From the NCBI RefSeq assembly GCF_004323635.1, contig NZ_CP036515.1, forward strand, positions 4,031,501 to 4,095,500: 64,000 bases of DNA. The letters run 5' to 3'. The notes under the pieces were generated by a model. That model was not told the DNA's origin. It did no database searches and saw only the letters and a list, made by a program, of their open reading frames with translations. How positions within the stretch are numbered: the first letter of the stretch is position 1; each line of letters starts with the position of its first letter. Positions 37,674 through 44,874 of the stretch are shown one piece after another. A program made the translations under genes and the position numbers. Source of the DNA: Lichenihabitans psoromatis (GTDB lineage: Bacteria > Pseudomonadota > Alphaproteobacteria > Rhizobiales > Beijerinckiaceae).

Positions 37674-38156
37674 ATGACCGACCCCGTGACCGACCAATTC
37701 TCCTATCTCGTCGCCAAGATCGCCGCTCAGCTCGATGCGCGGGTCAAATCTGTCGTGGCCTGCGCCAATCTTTCGCCCGAGCAATGGCGCATTCTCGCGC
37801 TGCTCGATGAACGGGACGGGCGTTCGATGAGTGATCTCGCCCAGATGGCGTTTGTCGAAGCCGCGACGCTGACTAAGATGATCGACCGGTTGGTGTCCGA
37901 CGCCATGGTGTATCGCGCGCCCGATACCCGCGATCGCCGTCGCGTGCTCGTTTTTCTGTCCTGCAAGGCGCTTGATCGCATCGCGGCGATCAAGCCTCAG
38001 CTGGCCGCCGAGGATGCGGCCGTCACCAAGCGGCTCGGTCCGCTGACGGTCCGCGCGCTGCAAGCGATGTCCCAACATCTCGAAGTCCTGCGCCGCGAGG
38101 CGGACCGTTTGGCACGCGAGCCTGATGAGAAGGTGCTGGCGCAAGCCTCGAAGTAG
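37674..38156 (+). CDS. MarR family transcriptional regulator
   Basis: A 160-residue winged-helix regulator: NLSPEQWRILALLDERDGRS leads into the recognition helix SDLAQMAFVEAATLTKMIDRLV and the wing RAPDTRDRRRVLVFLS, with the conserved DxRxxR-type basic wing. Start MTDPVTDQFSYLVAKIA is chosen because it matches the family N-terminal helix; the open frame extends 40 codons upstream into the divergent control region. MarR proteins often respond to small aromatic or acid ligands. Divergent placement from the AmiC-like gene makes the amide operon its likely target. Confidence 0.9.
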   Translation: MTDPVTDQFSYLVAKIAAQLDARVKSVVACANLSPEQWRILALLDERDGRSMSDLAQMAFVEAATLTKMIDRLVSDAMVYRAPDTRDRRRVLVFLSCKALDRIAAIKPQLAAEDAAVTKRLGPLTVRALQAMSQHLEVLRREADRLAREPDEKVLAQASK

Positions 38157-38285
38157 CGTCGTCGCGCGGAGCCGATTGCTCAGGCCGGCAAGCTGCTGGA
38201 CGGCAGCCTATCGCGAGCCCGTGCTTGCACGGCCGTCATGGTGTTTAGGCGAAATGCCTGCGAGCCGTTGGCCCCGACGCTTGCG

Positions 38286-38474
38286 TCAGATCGCCGGAGG
38301 AGCGACGGGCTGGATGACGTCGCTCGCGACATTCGTGTTGGTCGACGACGTCTGCGGTTGCTCGACGGGACCGGAGAGAGCCTCCTCGGCTAGGGTGAAG
38401 ACGAGCAATTCGTGCCTGATCTGCCGGGTGGACGGCAGCGGGAGGCGGCGTCCGAAACGCGTCGATTGAGCCAT
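38286..38474 (-). CDS. Possible small protein, unrecognised
   Basis: A 62-residue frame beginning MAQSTRFGRRLPLPSTRQIR and ending in a Thr/Pro/Val-rich stretch. I recognise no family, signal peptide or membrane segment. It lies between marR and a small hypothetical gene, downstream of the latter on the same strand by 61 bases. The region otherwise lacks coding signal, and this call is weak. Confidence 0.25.
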   Translation of the reverse strand: MAQSTRFGRRLPLPSTRQIRHELLVFTLAEEALSGPVEQPQTSSTNTNVASDVIQPVAPPAI

Positions 38475-38535
38475 GGCACGAACCTGTTCTGTTGCCTTGC
38501 CGGCGCACCAATTGGCGCGCGTAGACCGTCGAAAT

Positions 38536-38790
38536 TCAGTCTTCTTCGCCTGAATAAGGGGGGGAGGCTTCGACCAACACCGCATCAGGCTCGTTGCTGA
38601 CGATGCTTAGCTTATCCTCTGGCGCAACGCGCCTGAAATTCTCGACCGCGCTCTTGATGCGATACTGGAGAAAACTGCCAACTGGTGGCAGTTGCGCCTC
38701 GATCGTGAACGGATTCAGTTTGGCGAAGAGCTGCTCGCCTTGAAAATCGAGCACGACGCTGTCTCCAACTGAATATCGATGAGTGGTCAT
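38536..38790 (-). CDS. Small conserved-looking hypothetical protein
   Basis: An 84-residue product starting MTTHRYSVGDSVVLDFQGEQ. The GDSVVLDF opening and the central LPPVGSFLQYRIKSAVENFRR then VVxEDxL-like segment (here VAPEDKLSI) resemble short hypothetical proteins seen in Hyphomicrobiales, probably a small beta-barrel/SH3-like fold. This is a recollected pattern, not a database match. The start is set at the ATG beginning this module; 18 further codons upstream look non-coding. Function unknown. Confidence 0.5.
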   Translation of the reverse strand: MTTHRYSVGDSVVLDFQGEQLFAKLNPFTIEAQLPPVGSFLQYRIKSAVENFRRVAPEDKLSIVSNEPDAVLVEASPPYSGEED

Positions 38791-39271
38791 GTCATGTCCT
38801 CCGTCACGTCGTCTCGGCTTGCGCGACCGCCATACTCGCCGCACCGATACGACTGCGGATCTCCATTACGACAATAGCGTGGGTCGCCCATCGGCTGCGG
38901 CTTCATCGCCCTGACCTCGACGACCCGCTCGTGCAGTATCGCGACCGACCGTTATCAACGGTTATACTCTGCTACACTTTATCGCAACCGCTCCTCCTTA
39001 CCACGGGGCGCGCCACGGTGCACGCAAGTATTTTCCCGCCGACCGCGAGCAGCTCCCCTAAAATACTCGTGTATTACTTTTTCGTTCAGCCGCAAAAGGG
39101 CGGTACGGGAGCTAAATTTCTACCGTAAAGACATGCATTACCTCACTTGGTTTGCCGTTCCACCGCGGAACGGGATGGAACTGAATTGCGGTTTGCTCTT
39201 TTTCAAGAGGATCGATGTCATTGGGGGTGCCGGCCGGGCGCTCGCATCACTTGGCGATGGGAGCATGAGCG
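38791..39271. other. Divergent intergenic region with AT-rich inverted repeat
   Basis: About 480 bases between two divergent genes, with no plausible gene. It is more AT-rich than its surroundings. AGTATTTT (39027-39034) and AAAATACT (39060-39067) form an 8-bp perfect inverted repeat with a 25-base spacer. Two GGAAC copies lie in tandem at about 39170-39182, but no CGTT follows either at the EcfG spacing. It probably contains the promoters of both flanking genes. Confidence 0.4.
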
Positions 39272-40270
39272 ATGTCCGACCCTGAGGACGCAGACCTGCG
39301 GCTTGCCAGCATCAACGCTGCGATGACGGCCGCCTTCGACCATGTGACGGATGCACGCGATGCTGCTGTGATCGGCATGCTTCTCCAGAGCCTCGATGCA
39401 ACGGGGATCGGCCTTTGTCTCTGCGACGAACAGGATCATATCCGCTACGCCAATACCGCGTTCCGCTCGGCTTTTCTGACAAGCCTCAGCAGGTCGCCCA
39501 TCAATTTCGTCGACGCGCTGGCGGATGCGATCGAAGCGGGCGTCGGGATCAAGCTCGAATCGCAGCCTCTCGATCAATTTGTGACGCGCGTGAAAGAGCG
39601 GCGGCGAACCCACAAACAAGCACTGAGTTTCCCGGTTGACCTCGCCGATGGCAGCTGGTGGTGGGTGAACGATCATCCGCTCGAAACAGGCTGGATGCTG
39701 GTGATCGCCAGCGAGATATCCTCGATGAAGACTGAGGAGTCGCGGCTCAAATTAGCGCATGCCGATGCCGTGAAAGCGGCGCAAACAGATTTTCTGACCG
39801 GATTGCCCAATCGGAGGCAAGGCTTCGAAGCGGCAGAGGTCGCCATGGCGGTCTTTCGCGCCAATCGCCTGCCGCTCACTTTGGCTTTGTTGGACATCGA
39901 TTATTTCAAGCAGATCAACGATGCTCACGGACACGAGACCGGCGACCAGGTGCTGATCCACCTCGCTAATAATCTATCGGCACGGCTCGGCCCACAGGAT
40001 CAACTCAGTCGGATCGGTGGCGAGGAGTTTCTGCTTGTCATGCCGAGTACCTCACTGTCGCGAGCCGAGCTTAAAATCACCCGTCTTCTCGACGCGATCG
40101 AGCCTTTGTCGCGACGAGACGGCCAGAGCTTGACCGTGACGCTCAGTGCAGGTCTTGTCGGCCCCGATCCGGGCGAGACCTTCAAAGATGCTCTCCGACG
40201 CGCCGACAAGGCGCTTTATTCAGCCAAGGCCCAGGGCCGCAATCGGATTGAACTGAGCAGGCCAGGCTGA
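39272..40270 (+). CDS. PAS-GGDEF diguanylate cyclase
   Basis: A 332-residue soluble protein predicted to make cyclic di-GMP. A PAS-like domain spans about residues 35-150 (SLDATGIGLCLCDEQDHIRYANTAFR), followed by a GGDEF domain from TDFLTGLPNRR (172) with DIDYFKQIND (208-217) and an intact active site GGEEF at 249-253. The product-inhibition site normally reads RxxD just before; here Asp243 is kept but the Arg position is Gly240 (GPQD), so feedback inhibition at this site is probably lost. There is no transmembrane segment. It is followed after 3 bases by a CitE-like gene. Confidence 0.92.
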   Translation: MSDPEDADLRLASINAAMTAAFDHVTDARDAAVIGMLLQSLDATGIGLCLCDEQDHIRYANTAFRSAFLTSLSRSPINFVDALADAIEAGVGIKLESQPLDQFVTRVKERRRTHKQALSFPVDLADGSWWWVNDHPLETGWMLVIASEISSMKTEESRLKLAHADAVKAAQTDFLTGLPNRRQGFEAAEVAMAVFRANRLPLTLALLDIDYFKQINDAHGHETGDQVLIHLANNLSARLGPQDQLSRIGGEEFLLVMPSTSLSRAELKITRLLDAIEPLSRRDGQSLTVTLSAGLVGPDPGETFKDALRRADKALYSAKAQGRNRIELSRPG

Positions 40271-40273
40271 CGG

Positions 40274-40981
40274 ATGAAAGTCTCGGCACGATCAGAACGT
40301 GGCTGGCGATCGCTCCGGCGCATGCGCGACGAAGCGATCAGGTTTTCGGACATGACCACCGCCGAGGCCGATGCGATCATCGTGGCACGGGATATCGATC
40401 TGCACAGGGTTGCGCGGCTGCGCTCGACGTCCTTTGGACGGCCCATTCTGCTCGAGATCGACGAGGTCGAAACCGCCGATGCGGCGCTCCTACACTGGTT
40501 ACCTGCTTGGCCGGATGGCATCGTTCTGCGTCGCTGCCGATCGGCGTTCGACGTTCAACATCTCAGCGCGAAGCTTGCGGTTCGGGAAGCGGACGCCGAT
40601 GTGCCGCATGGCACCACCGTCGTGATCGCAATGGCGGGCAGCAGTGCCTCAAGCCTGCTTGACATCGCAAGCTTCCGCGATGCTGGGGCGCGGCTCATCG
40701 GTCTTGGCTGGGACGACTGCGATCTCGCGGCCGACCTTGGTGCCGAGCCTGCCACCTTTGCGGCCACCGATCTATGGCGGTCGGCCCGTTCAACGGTGGC
40801 GCTGGGTGCGGCAGCCGCGGGCGTGCTCGCTCTCGATACGGCTCATTCGGAAGCGGCGTGTCAGCTTGGGCCGCGTTGCGTGCAAGCCAGGGCCCTCGGC
40901 TTTGCAGCGAAGATCGCGGGGAGCGCGGGCGAGACAGCCACCATCAACGAGGCGCTGCGGCGCGGCCCTATCGGAGCGTGA
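40274..40981 (+). CDS. Degenerate HpcH/HpaI aldolase (CitE)-like protein
   Basis: A 235-residue protein with the fold cues of the citrate lyase beta/HpcH family: RSTSFGRPILLEIDEVETADAAL, LIGLGWDDCDLAADLGAEP and a C-terminal ARALGFAAKIAGSAGETATIN. The usual catalytic segments are lost: the metal-binding IETxxG loop reads AMAGSSASSLL, and GFDGKWxIHPxQ reads GFAAKIAGSAGE. I therefore predict a non-enzymatic relative. It is also shorter than the usual ~280-300 residues. It lies between the cyclase and an alpha/beta-hydrolase gene, overlapping the latter by 4 bases. Confidence 0.6.
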   Translation: MKVSARSERGWRSLRRMRDEAIRFSDMTTAEADAIIVARDIDLHRVARLRSTSFGRPILLEIDEVETADAALLHWLPAWPDGIVLRRCRSAFDVQHLSAKLAVREADADVPHGTTVVIAMAGSSASSLLDIASFRDAGARLIGLGWDDCDLAADLGAEPATFAATDLWRSARSTVALGAAAAGVLALDTAHSEAACQLGPRCVQARALGFAAKIAGSAGETATINEALRRGPIGA

Positions 40982-41856
40982 TCGTGCCCCCTCTCCCCGA
41001 CACATTCGTCTGGATCGATCAGGCGCAACGGCTCGATCTCTCGATCGAGCGCCGAGGGCAAGGGCCAACACTGCTGATGCTGCCCGCGCTGAGTTCGATT
41101 TCGACCCTCGGCGAAATGCAACCGCTTCAGGACAGGCTCTCCGATCGATTTCAGACCGTCGCGCTCGATTGGCCCGGCTTTGGCACGCGACCGCGTCCCA
41201 AGCGGATCTGGGATCGAAAAGCGCTGCAGACCTATCTGGATGTCGTGCTCGACACGGTGGTCGAACGCCCCCTTGCGACGCTCGCGGCAGGACATGCGGC
41301 GGGCTATCTGCTCGATGCCGCTATGCGCCGGCCCGGCCTTGCAGGCCGACTGGTGCTGCTGGCCCCCACCTGGCGTGGTCCGTTGCCGACCATGATGGGT
41401 CGGCGCTCGAGGCTTGGCGAGCGGGTCGGTCGCGCCGCTGATGTCCCGCTTCTCGGGTCCCTGCTCTACCGCCTCAATCTCAATCCGCCGATGGTCCGCC
41501 TCATGGCGCGCCAGCATGTTTATACGGATCCGACTTGGCTGTCGGGCGACCGCTTGGCCGCCAAGATGCGCGTCGTCAACCAAACCGGCGCGCGTCATGC
41601 GTCCTTACGTTTTGTCGCCGGCCTCCTCGATCCTTTCGACGATCACGAGGCTTTTCTGACTGCGGCCACGCTGGTCCGTGACCCGATTCTCGTCGTTTAT
41701 GGAGACCAAGCTCCGTCGAAGTCGAAAGCCGAAATGGCCGCGCTCTCTGCTCTACCGCATGTCGAGACGATCGTCCTGCGGAAAGGAAAGTTGGCGCTGC
41801 ACGAGGAATGGCCCGACGAAGTCGCGGCCGCCATTCGGCCGTTTCTATCGCGATAA
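40978..41856 (+). CDS. Alpha/beta-hydrolase-fold protein lacking the nucleophile serine
   Basis: A 292-residue alpha/beta-hydrolase: LLMLPALSSISTLGEMQPL (oxyanion region), VALDWPGFG, then at the nucleophile elbow AGHAAGYLL in place of GxSxG, LVLLAPTWRGPLPTMMG, and a C-terminal VVYGDQAPSKSKAEM and ALHEEWP with the acid and histidine. Serine is replaced by alanine, so classical hydrolysis is not expected. I recall homologues in cyanobacteria and methylobacteria with the same elbow, but cannot verify that here. GTG at 40978 overlaps the CitE-like stop by 4 bases (GTGA) and is preferred; GTG 40984 is possible. Confidence 0.8.
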   Translation: MIVPPLPDTFVWIDQAQRLDLSIERRGQGPTLLMLPALSSISTLGEMQPLQDRLSDRFQTVALDWPGFGTRPRPKRIWDRKALQTYLDVVLDTVVERPLATLAAGHAAGYLLDAAMRRPGLAGRLVLLAPTWRGPLPTMMGRRSRLGERVGRAADVPLLGSLLYRLNLNPPMVRLMARQHVYTDPTWLSGDRLAAKMRVVNQTGARHASLRFVAGLLDPFDDHEAFLTAATLVRDPILVVYGDQAPSKSKAEMAALSALPHVETIVLRKGKLALHEEWPDEVAAAIRPFLSR

Positions 41857-41863
41857 ACTCGCC

Positions 41864-42505
41864 TCAGCGTACCCCGGACGTCGTGACATCGCCCCCGGCG
41901 CCGCGCGGTCGCGCGATCGAGAAAAGCGTGTCGACGACGGCATAATCGGCATAGCCGCACCGCGCGATAGGCTGCATGGCCGCTGTATCGATGCGTCCAT
42001 CATTGATATACGCGTCGTCGATATGCACACCGACCACTTGGCCGAGAACAAGAAAATTGTTGATCTGCTGGCCCTCGACGTCGTTCAGCGTGACGATCTC
42101 GATCAGGCGGCATTCAAGCGCGCACGGACTTTCGGCCACGCGGGGCGCTTTCACGATCGTCGAGGGGGCGGGAGTCAGCCCTGCATGGGCGAATTCACTC
42201 GTGCCGCGCGGGAGCGGCGCCGACGAGGCGTTCATGGCATCGCGCAGCGCGTAGGTCGGCATATTCCAGACGAACTCTCGCGTTTCCTCAATGAAGGCGA
42301 CGCTGTCTTTTCGCCCCTCGCTCGAGAAGGCGATGATACAGACGGGTGTCGACGCGATCGCATTGAAAAACGAGTAGGGCGCGAGGTTGAACGCTCCATC
42401 GTGATTGATCGAGCTGATCCAGCCGATCGGACGCGGCACGATCATGGCCTTGAACGGATCATGCGGGAGGATGCTCGTGTCGCGTGCCTCGGGCCGGTAG
42501 AACAA
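41864..42505 (-). CDS. Flavin reductase-like (FMN-binding split-barrel) protein
   Basis: A 213-residue protein of the flavin reductase-like family: SILPHDPFKAMIVPRPIGWI, then APYSFFNAIASTPVCIIAFS, VWNMPTYALRDAMNASSAP and CALECRLIEIV. These proteins bind FMN and some reduce flavin for partner monooxygenases; many are uncharacterised. The frame opens with TTG (product starts MFYRPEARDTS), with GAAGGA 9 bases upstream; no ATG is available near the family start. It is convergent with the hydrolase-fold gene and 23 bases after the nitroreductase gene, so the two redox genes may be one operon. Confidence 0.88.
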   Translation of the reverse strand: MFYRPEARDTSILPHDPFKAMIVPRPIGWISSINHDGAFNLAPYSFFNAIASTPVCIIAFSSEGRKDSVAFIEETREFVWNMPTYALRDAMNASSAPLPRGTSEFAHAGLTPAPSTIVKAPRVAESPCALECRLIEIVTLNDVEGQQINNFLVLGQVVGVHIDDAYINDGRIDTAAMQPIARCGYADYAVVDTLFSIARPRGAGGDVTTSGVR

Positions 42506-42528
42506 CGGCTTGATCCTTCAGGTTGCGC

Positions 42529-43110
42529 TTAGAAACGGGTGACGATGTCCGCCAGCACGGGACGGATGCGATCGTCCAACACGGCTGTCGGATGTCCGAT
42601 GTGAATGAATCCGGCCACGTTCTCCGTGTCGGCCAAGCCCAACGCGGCTTTGGCGCGCGTATCGTAGGCGTACCATTCGGTGAGCCAGGACGTGCCGAAC
42701 CCCATCGCATTGGCCGCCACCGTCAGGTTCATGGCGACCGCGCCGGCCGACAGAATCTGCTCCCATTCGGGAATTTTGACATGCGGTGCAGCGCGCGAGA
42801 CGATCGCGACCACGACCGGCGCATGCATGAGGCGCGCCCGTTCGAGGTCAAGGCGCTTGGCCGGCGTGTCGGGATTATCGTCCAGCACGATCTTGGCGAG
42901 TAGATCGCCTGCACGGGCACGCCCCTCGCCCTCGAAGACGATGAAGCGCCAAGGCGCGAGCTTGCCATGATCGGGAACACGGGCCGCGATGGTCAACAGC
43001 GCGTCGAGTTGCTCGGACGTCGGACCCGGAGCCGTCATCGATTGCGGCGGCACGGATCTGCGATGCTGCAACAGGGCGATAGTCTGATTTGCGCTTGTCT
43101 GATCGGTCAT
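42529..43110 (-). CDS. Nitroreductase family protein (YdjA type)
   Basis: A 193-residue FMN-dependent nitroreductase-fold protein. It has the typical LLQHRRSVPPQSMTAPGPT, then IAARVPDHGKLAPWRFIVFEG, and the C-terminal GFGTSWLTEWYAYDTRAKAAL with GFIHIGHPT. The RVPDHGKLAPWRF motif marks the small YdjA/TdsD subgroup. Start MTDQTSANQTIALL agrees with family length; upstream codons to 43155 overlap the promoter side of the divergent exported-protein gene. Substrate unknown. Confidence 0.9.
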   Translation of the reverse strand: MTDQTSANQTIALLQHRRSVPPQSMTAPGPTSEQLDALLTIAARVPDHGKLAPWRFIVFEGEGRARAGDLLAKIVLDDNPDTPAKRLDLERARLMHAPVVVAIVSRAAPHVKIPEWEQILSAGAVAMNLTVAANAMGFGTSWLTEWYAYDTRAKAALGLADTENVAGFIHIGHPTAVLDDRIRPVLADIVTRF

Positions 43111-43305
43111 GCGGAAACTCGAAGCACAATCGGCATCGAACGACAAGCTGTGCAAGCCGTCACCGTCGCGGCACTTGGGCTGACCAACCTTGTGCCGAAG
43201 GGGCCGTTTAGGTCACAAGCTGACACGCGAGTCATCAATCGGTCCGATTTGGTCCACATGGCTCGGTATGGCAGCGCAAGAGATGCGACCTCGAGACCAA
43301 GAGCG

Positions 43306-44349
43306 ATGGACAGAGCGGATGATCGCGTGACGACGGCCAATCGAGGATTGTTGTGCTCGCTTCTCGTCGGGATCCTGGTCGGTGGTACGCCATTTTCCGC
43401 TTTGGCGCAGACCCAAGCCGACTTGCCGAGGCTCGCGACGCCGCAGGCGCCGCCAGCGACGCCACAAGTCCGACCCTCGGAATCAATCGCTGCGGCTTCG
43501 GCGCATGATGCAGCGCCTGCTGCTCCGACAAGCGAGCAGCCGGAGTCTGGCAAATCGCTGCTTCATGTCTCGGCGGGATTGACGGTCGACTCAACCTATC
43601 TGAAAGCCGGTCTGATGTGGCGTGTCTTCGACGCGACACCAACGGCTGCGGGAACCTACACACTCGTGGCGCAATCGACCGACGCACAGGCCACGTTCAA
43701 GCTGGTTGACGGGTCCTACATGGTGCATGTCGCCTATGGTTTCGCGAGTGCGATGAAGCAGGTGCAGATCACCGGCCGCGCCGTGACCGAGCGCCTCAAC
43801 CTCAATGCCGGCGGCATCGAGGTCAAGGGTTTGAACGGCGATGATCCCATCACGCCGGATCGGTTATCGCTGTCGATCTTCGTGCCGGAACGGAATAATT
43901 CAGAAGCCAAGCTTGTGGTTTCCGGCGCCAAACCAGGGCAGATCATTCGCTTGCCGGAAGGCCCCTACCACGTTGTCTCGACCTATCTCGACACCGTCGG
44001 GGTTGGCTCTCTCACGCCGGTGACCGACACGAATTCGACCGTGAGCGCAGATCTTCGGGTGCAAGCCGGCAAGCTGATCGAGGCCACTGTGCGGCACAGG
44101 ACAGCCGTCTTAACGCTCAAACTCGTGAATGCCGCGGGAGGCGAAGCCTTGGCCAATACGAGTTTCACGATTCTGACACCGGGCGGCGACATCATTCGCG
44201 AGTTGATCGGGGCATTTCCCTCGCTTGTCCTGGCCGAAGGCGACTATCTCGTGATCGCACGTCATAATGGGCGCACGTTCCAGAGCGAGTTCAAGGTGCA
44301 GTCCAACCTCGATCGCGACGTGGAAGTCATCGCCCAGTCGCAACCCTGA
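43306..44349 (+). CDS. Exported repeat protein of unknown function
   Basis: A 347-residue product with a signal peptide (residues ~14-36: hydrophobic GLLCSLLVGILVGG followed by AxA-type SALAQ), a Pro/Ala/Ser-rich linker, then three related beta-rich units. Each unit has the pattern L-x-x-G-x-Y-x-V followed by an L-rich strand: FKLVDGSYMVHVAYG, IRLPEGPYHVVSTY and LVLAEGDYLVIARHNG. I do not know a family name. The start could be ATG 43306 or GTG 43327; frame upstream to 42967 is unsupported. It is followed 17 bases later by the Lrp-like gene. Confidence 0.75.
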   Translation: MDRADDRVTTANRGLLCSLLVGILVGGTPFSALAQTQADLPRLATPQAPPATPQVRPSESIAAASAHDAAPAAPTSEQPESGKSLLHVSAGLTVDSTYLKAGLMWRVFDATPTAAGTYTLVAQSTDAQATFKLVDGSYMVHVAYGFASAMKQVQITGRAVTERLNLNAGGIEVKGLNGDDPITPDRLSLSIFVPERNNSEAKLVVSGAKPGQIIRLPEGPYHVVSTYLDTVGVGSLTPVTDTNSTVSADLRVQAGKLIEATVRHRTAVLTLKLVNAAGGEALANTSFTILTPGGDIIRELIGAFPSLVLAEGDYLVIARHNGRTFQSEFKVQSNLDRDVEVIAQSQP

Positions 44350-44366
44350 ACGCCGAGTCGAACGCC

Positions 44367-44603
44367 ATGCAGACCTTCTTCGTCGAGATCAAATGCGCCC
44401 TCGGCCGGACTTACGCGGTCGCGAATGCCCTCGCCGAGGCGGAGATCGCGTCTGAAATCTATTCGATTGCCGGCAATTACGACATTTTCGCCAAATTTTA
44501 CGTGTCGAAGGACACCGACATCGGCCATTTTGTCGGCCAAAACGTGCAGTTGATCGATGGGATCGTCGACACCCGCACCATCATCACGTTCAAAGCTTTC
44601 TAA
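44367..44603 (+). CDS. Stand-alone Lrp/AsnC ligand-binding (RAM) domain protein
   Basis: A 78-residue protein that is only the regulation-of-amino-acid-metabolism domain: MQTFFVEIKCALGRTYAVAN, EIYSIAGNYDIFAKFYV and GIVDTRTIITFKAF. There is no helix-turn-helix, so it cannot bind DNA as Lrp does. Stand-alone RAM proteins bind amino acids or form oligomers and are common in archaea and alphaproteobacteria. It is 17 bases after the exported-protein gene. The next 271 bases to thrS hold nothing I can identify. Confidence 0.9.
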   Translation: MQTFFVEIKCALGRTYAVANALAEAEIASEIYSIAGNYDIFAKFYVSKDTDIGHFVGQNVQLIDGIVDTRTIITFKAF

Positions 44604-44874
44604 GTCCGATCACGCCGACCCCGACGCTCGGGAAGACCGTCGAGGGAAGCCGCAAGGGCGGCGCGACTGATGCGGCGACGGCCGGAGCGTTGCGCCCGGA
44701 CACCCGTCGATCTGCCATACGAGGTCAGCGAGCCCATCATGGCATTCCAGCAGAGAACCGATCGCGAATCGTTGCTCCGCACTCAGTCGCTGCTCGGACC
44801 GAGCCGGCTTTGCCCCCCGCGAGCACCGTAGCGCCCGGCGTGGAACTCGTCGAGACGTTGCGGAGAGCCGCCTG

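Noticed and set aside
38931..39128. 65-codon open frame in the divergent region before the cyclase gene
   Set aside because: No ribosome binding site, no similarity, and composition differs from neighbouring genes.
39160..39200. Possible EcfG promoter upstream of the cyclase gene (GGAAC copies)
   Set aside because: No CGTT follows at 16-17 bases; the nearest match is CGGTT at a wrong distance.
42967..43305. N-terminal extension of the exported repeat protein back to 42967
   Set aside because: It overlaps the start of the divergent nitroreductase gene and would bury the signal peptide more than 100 residues inside the protein.
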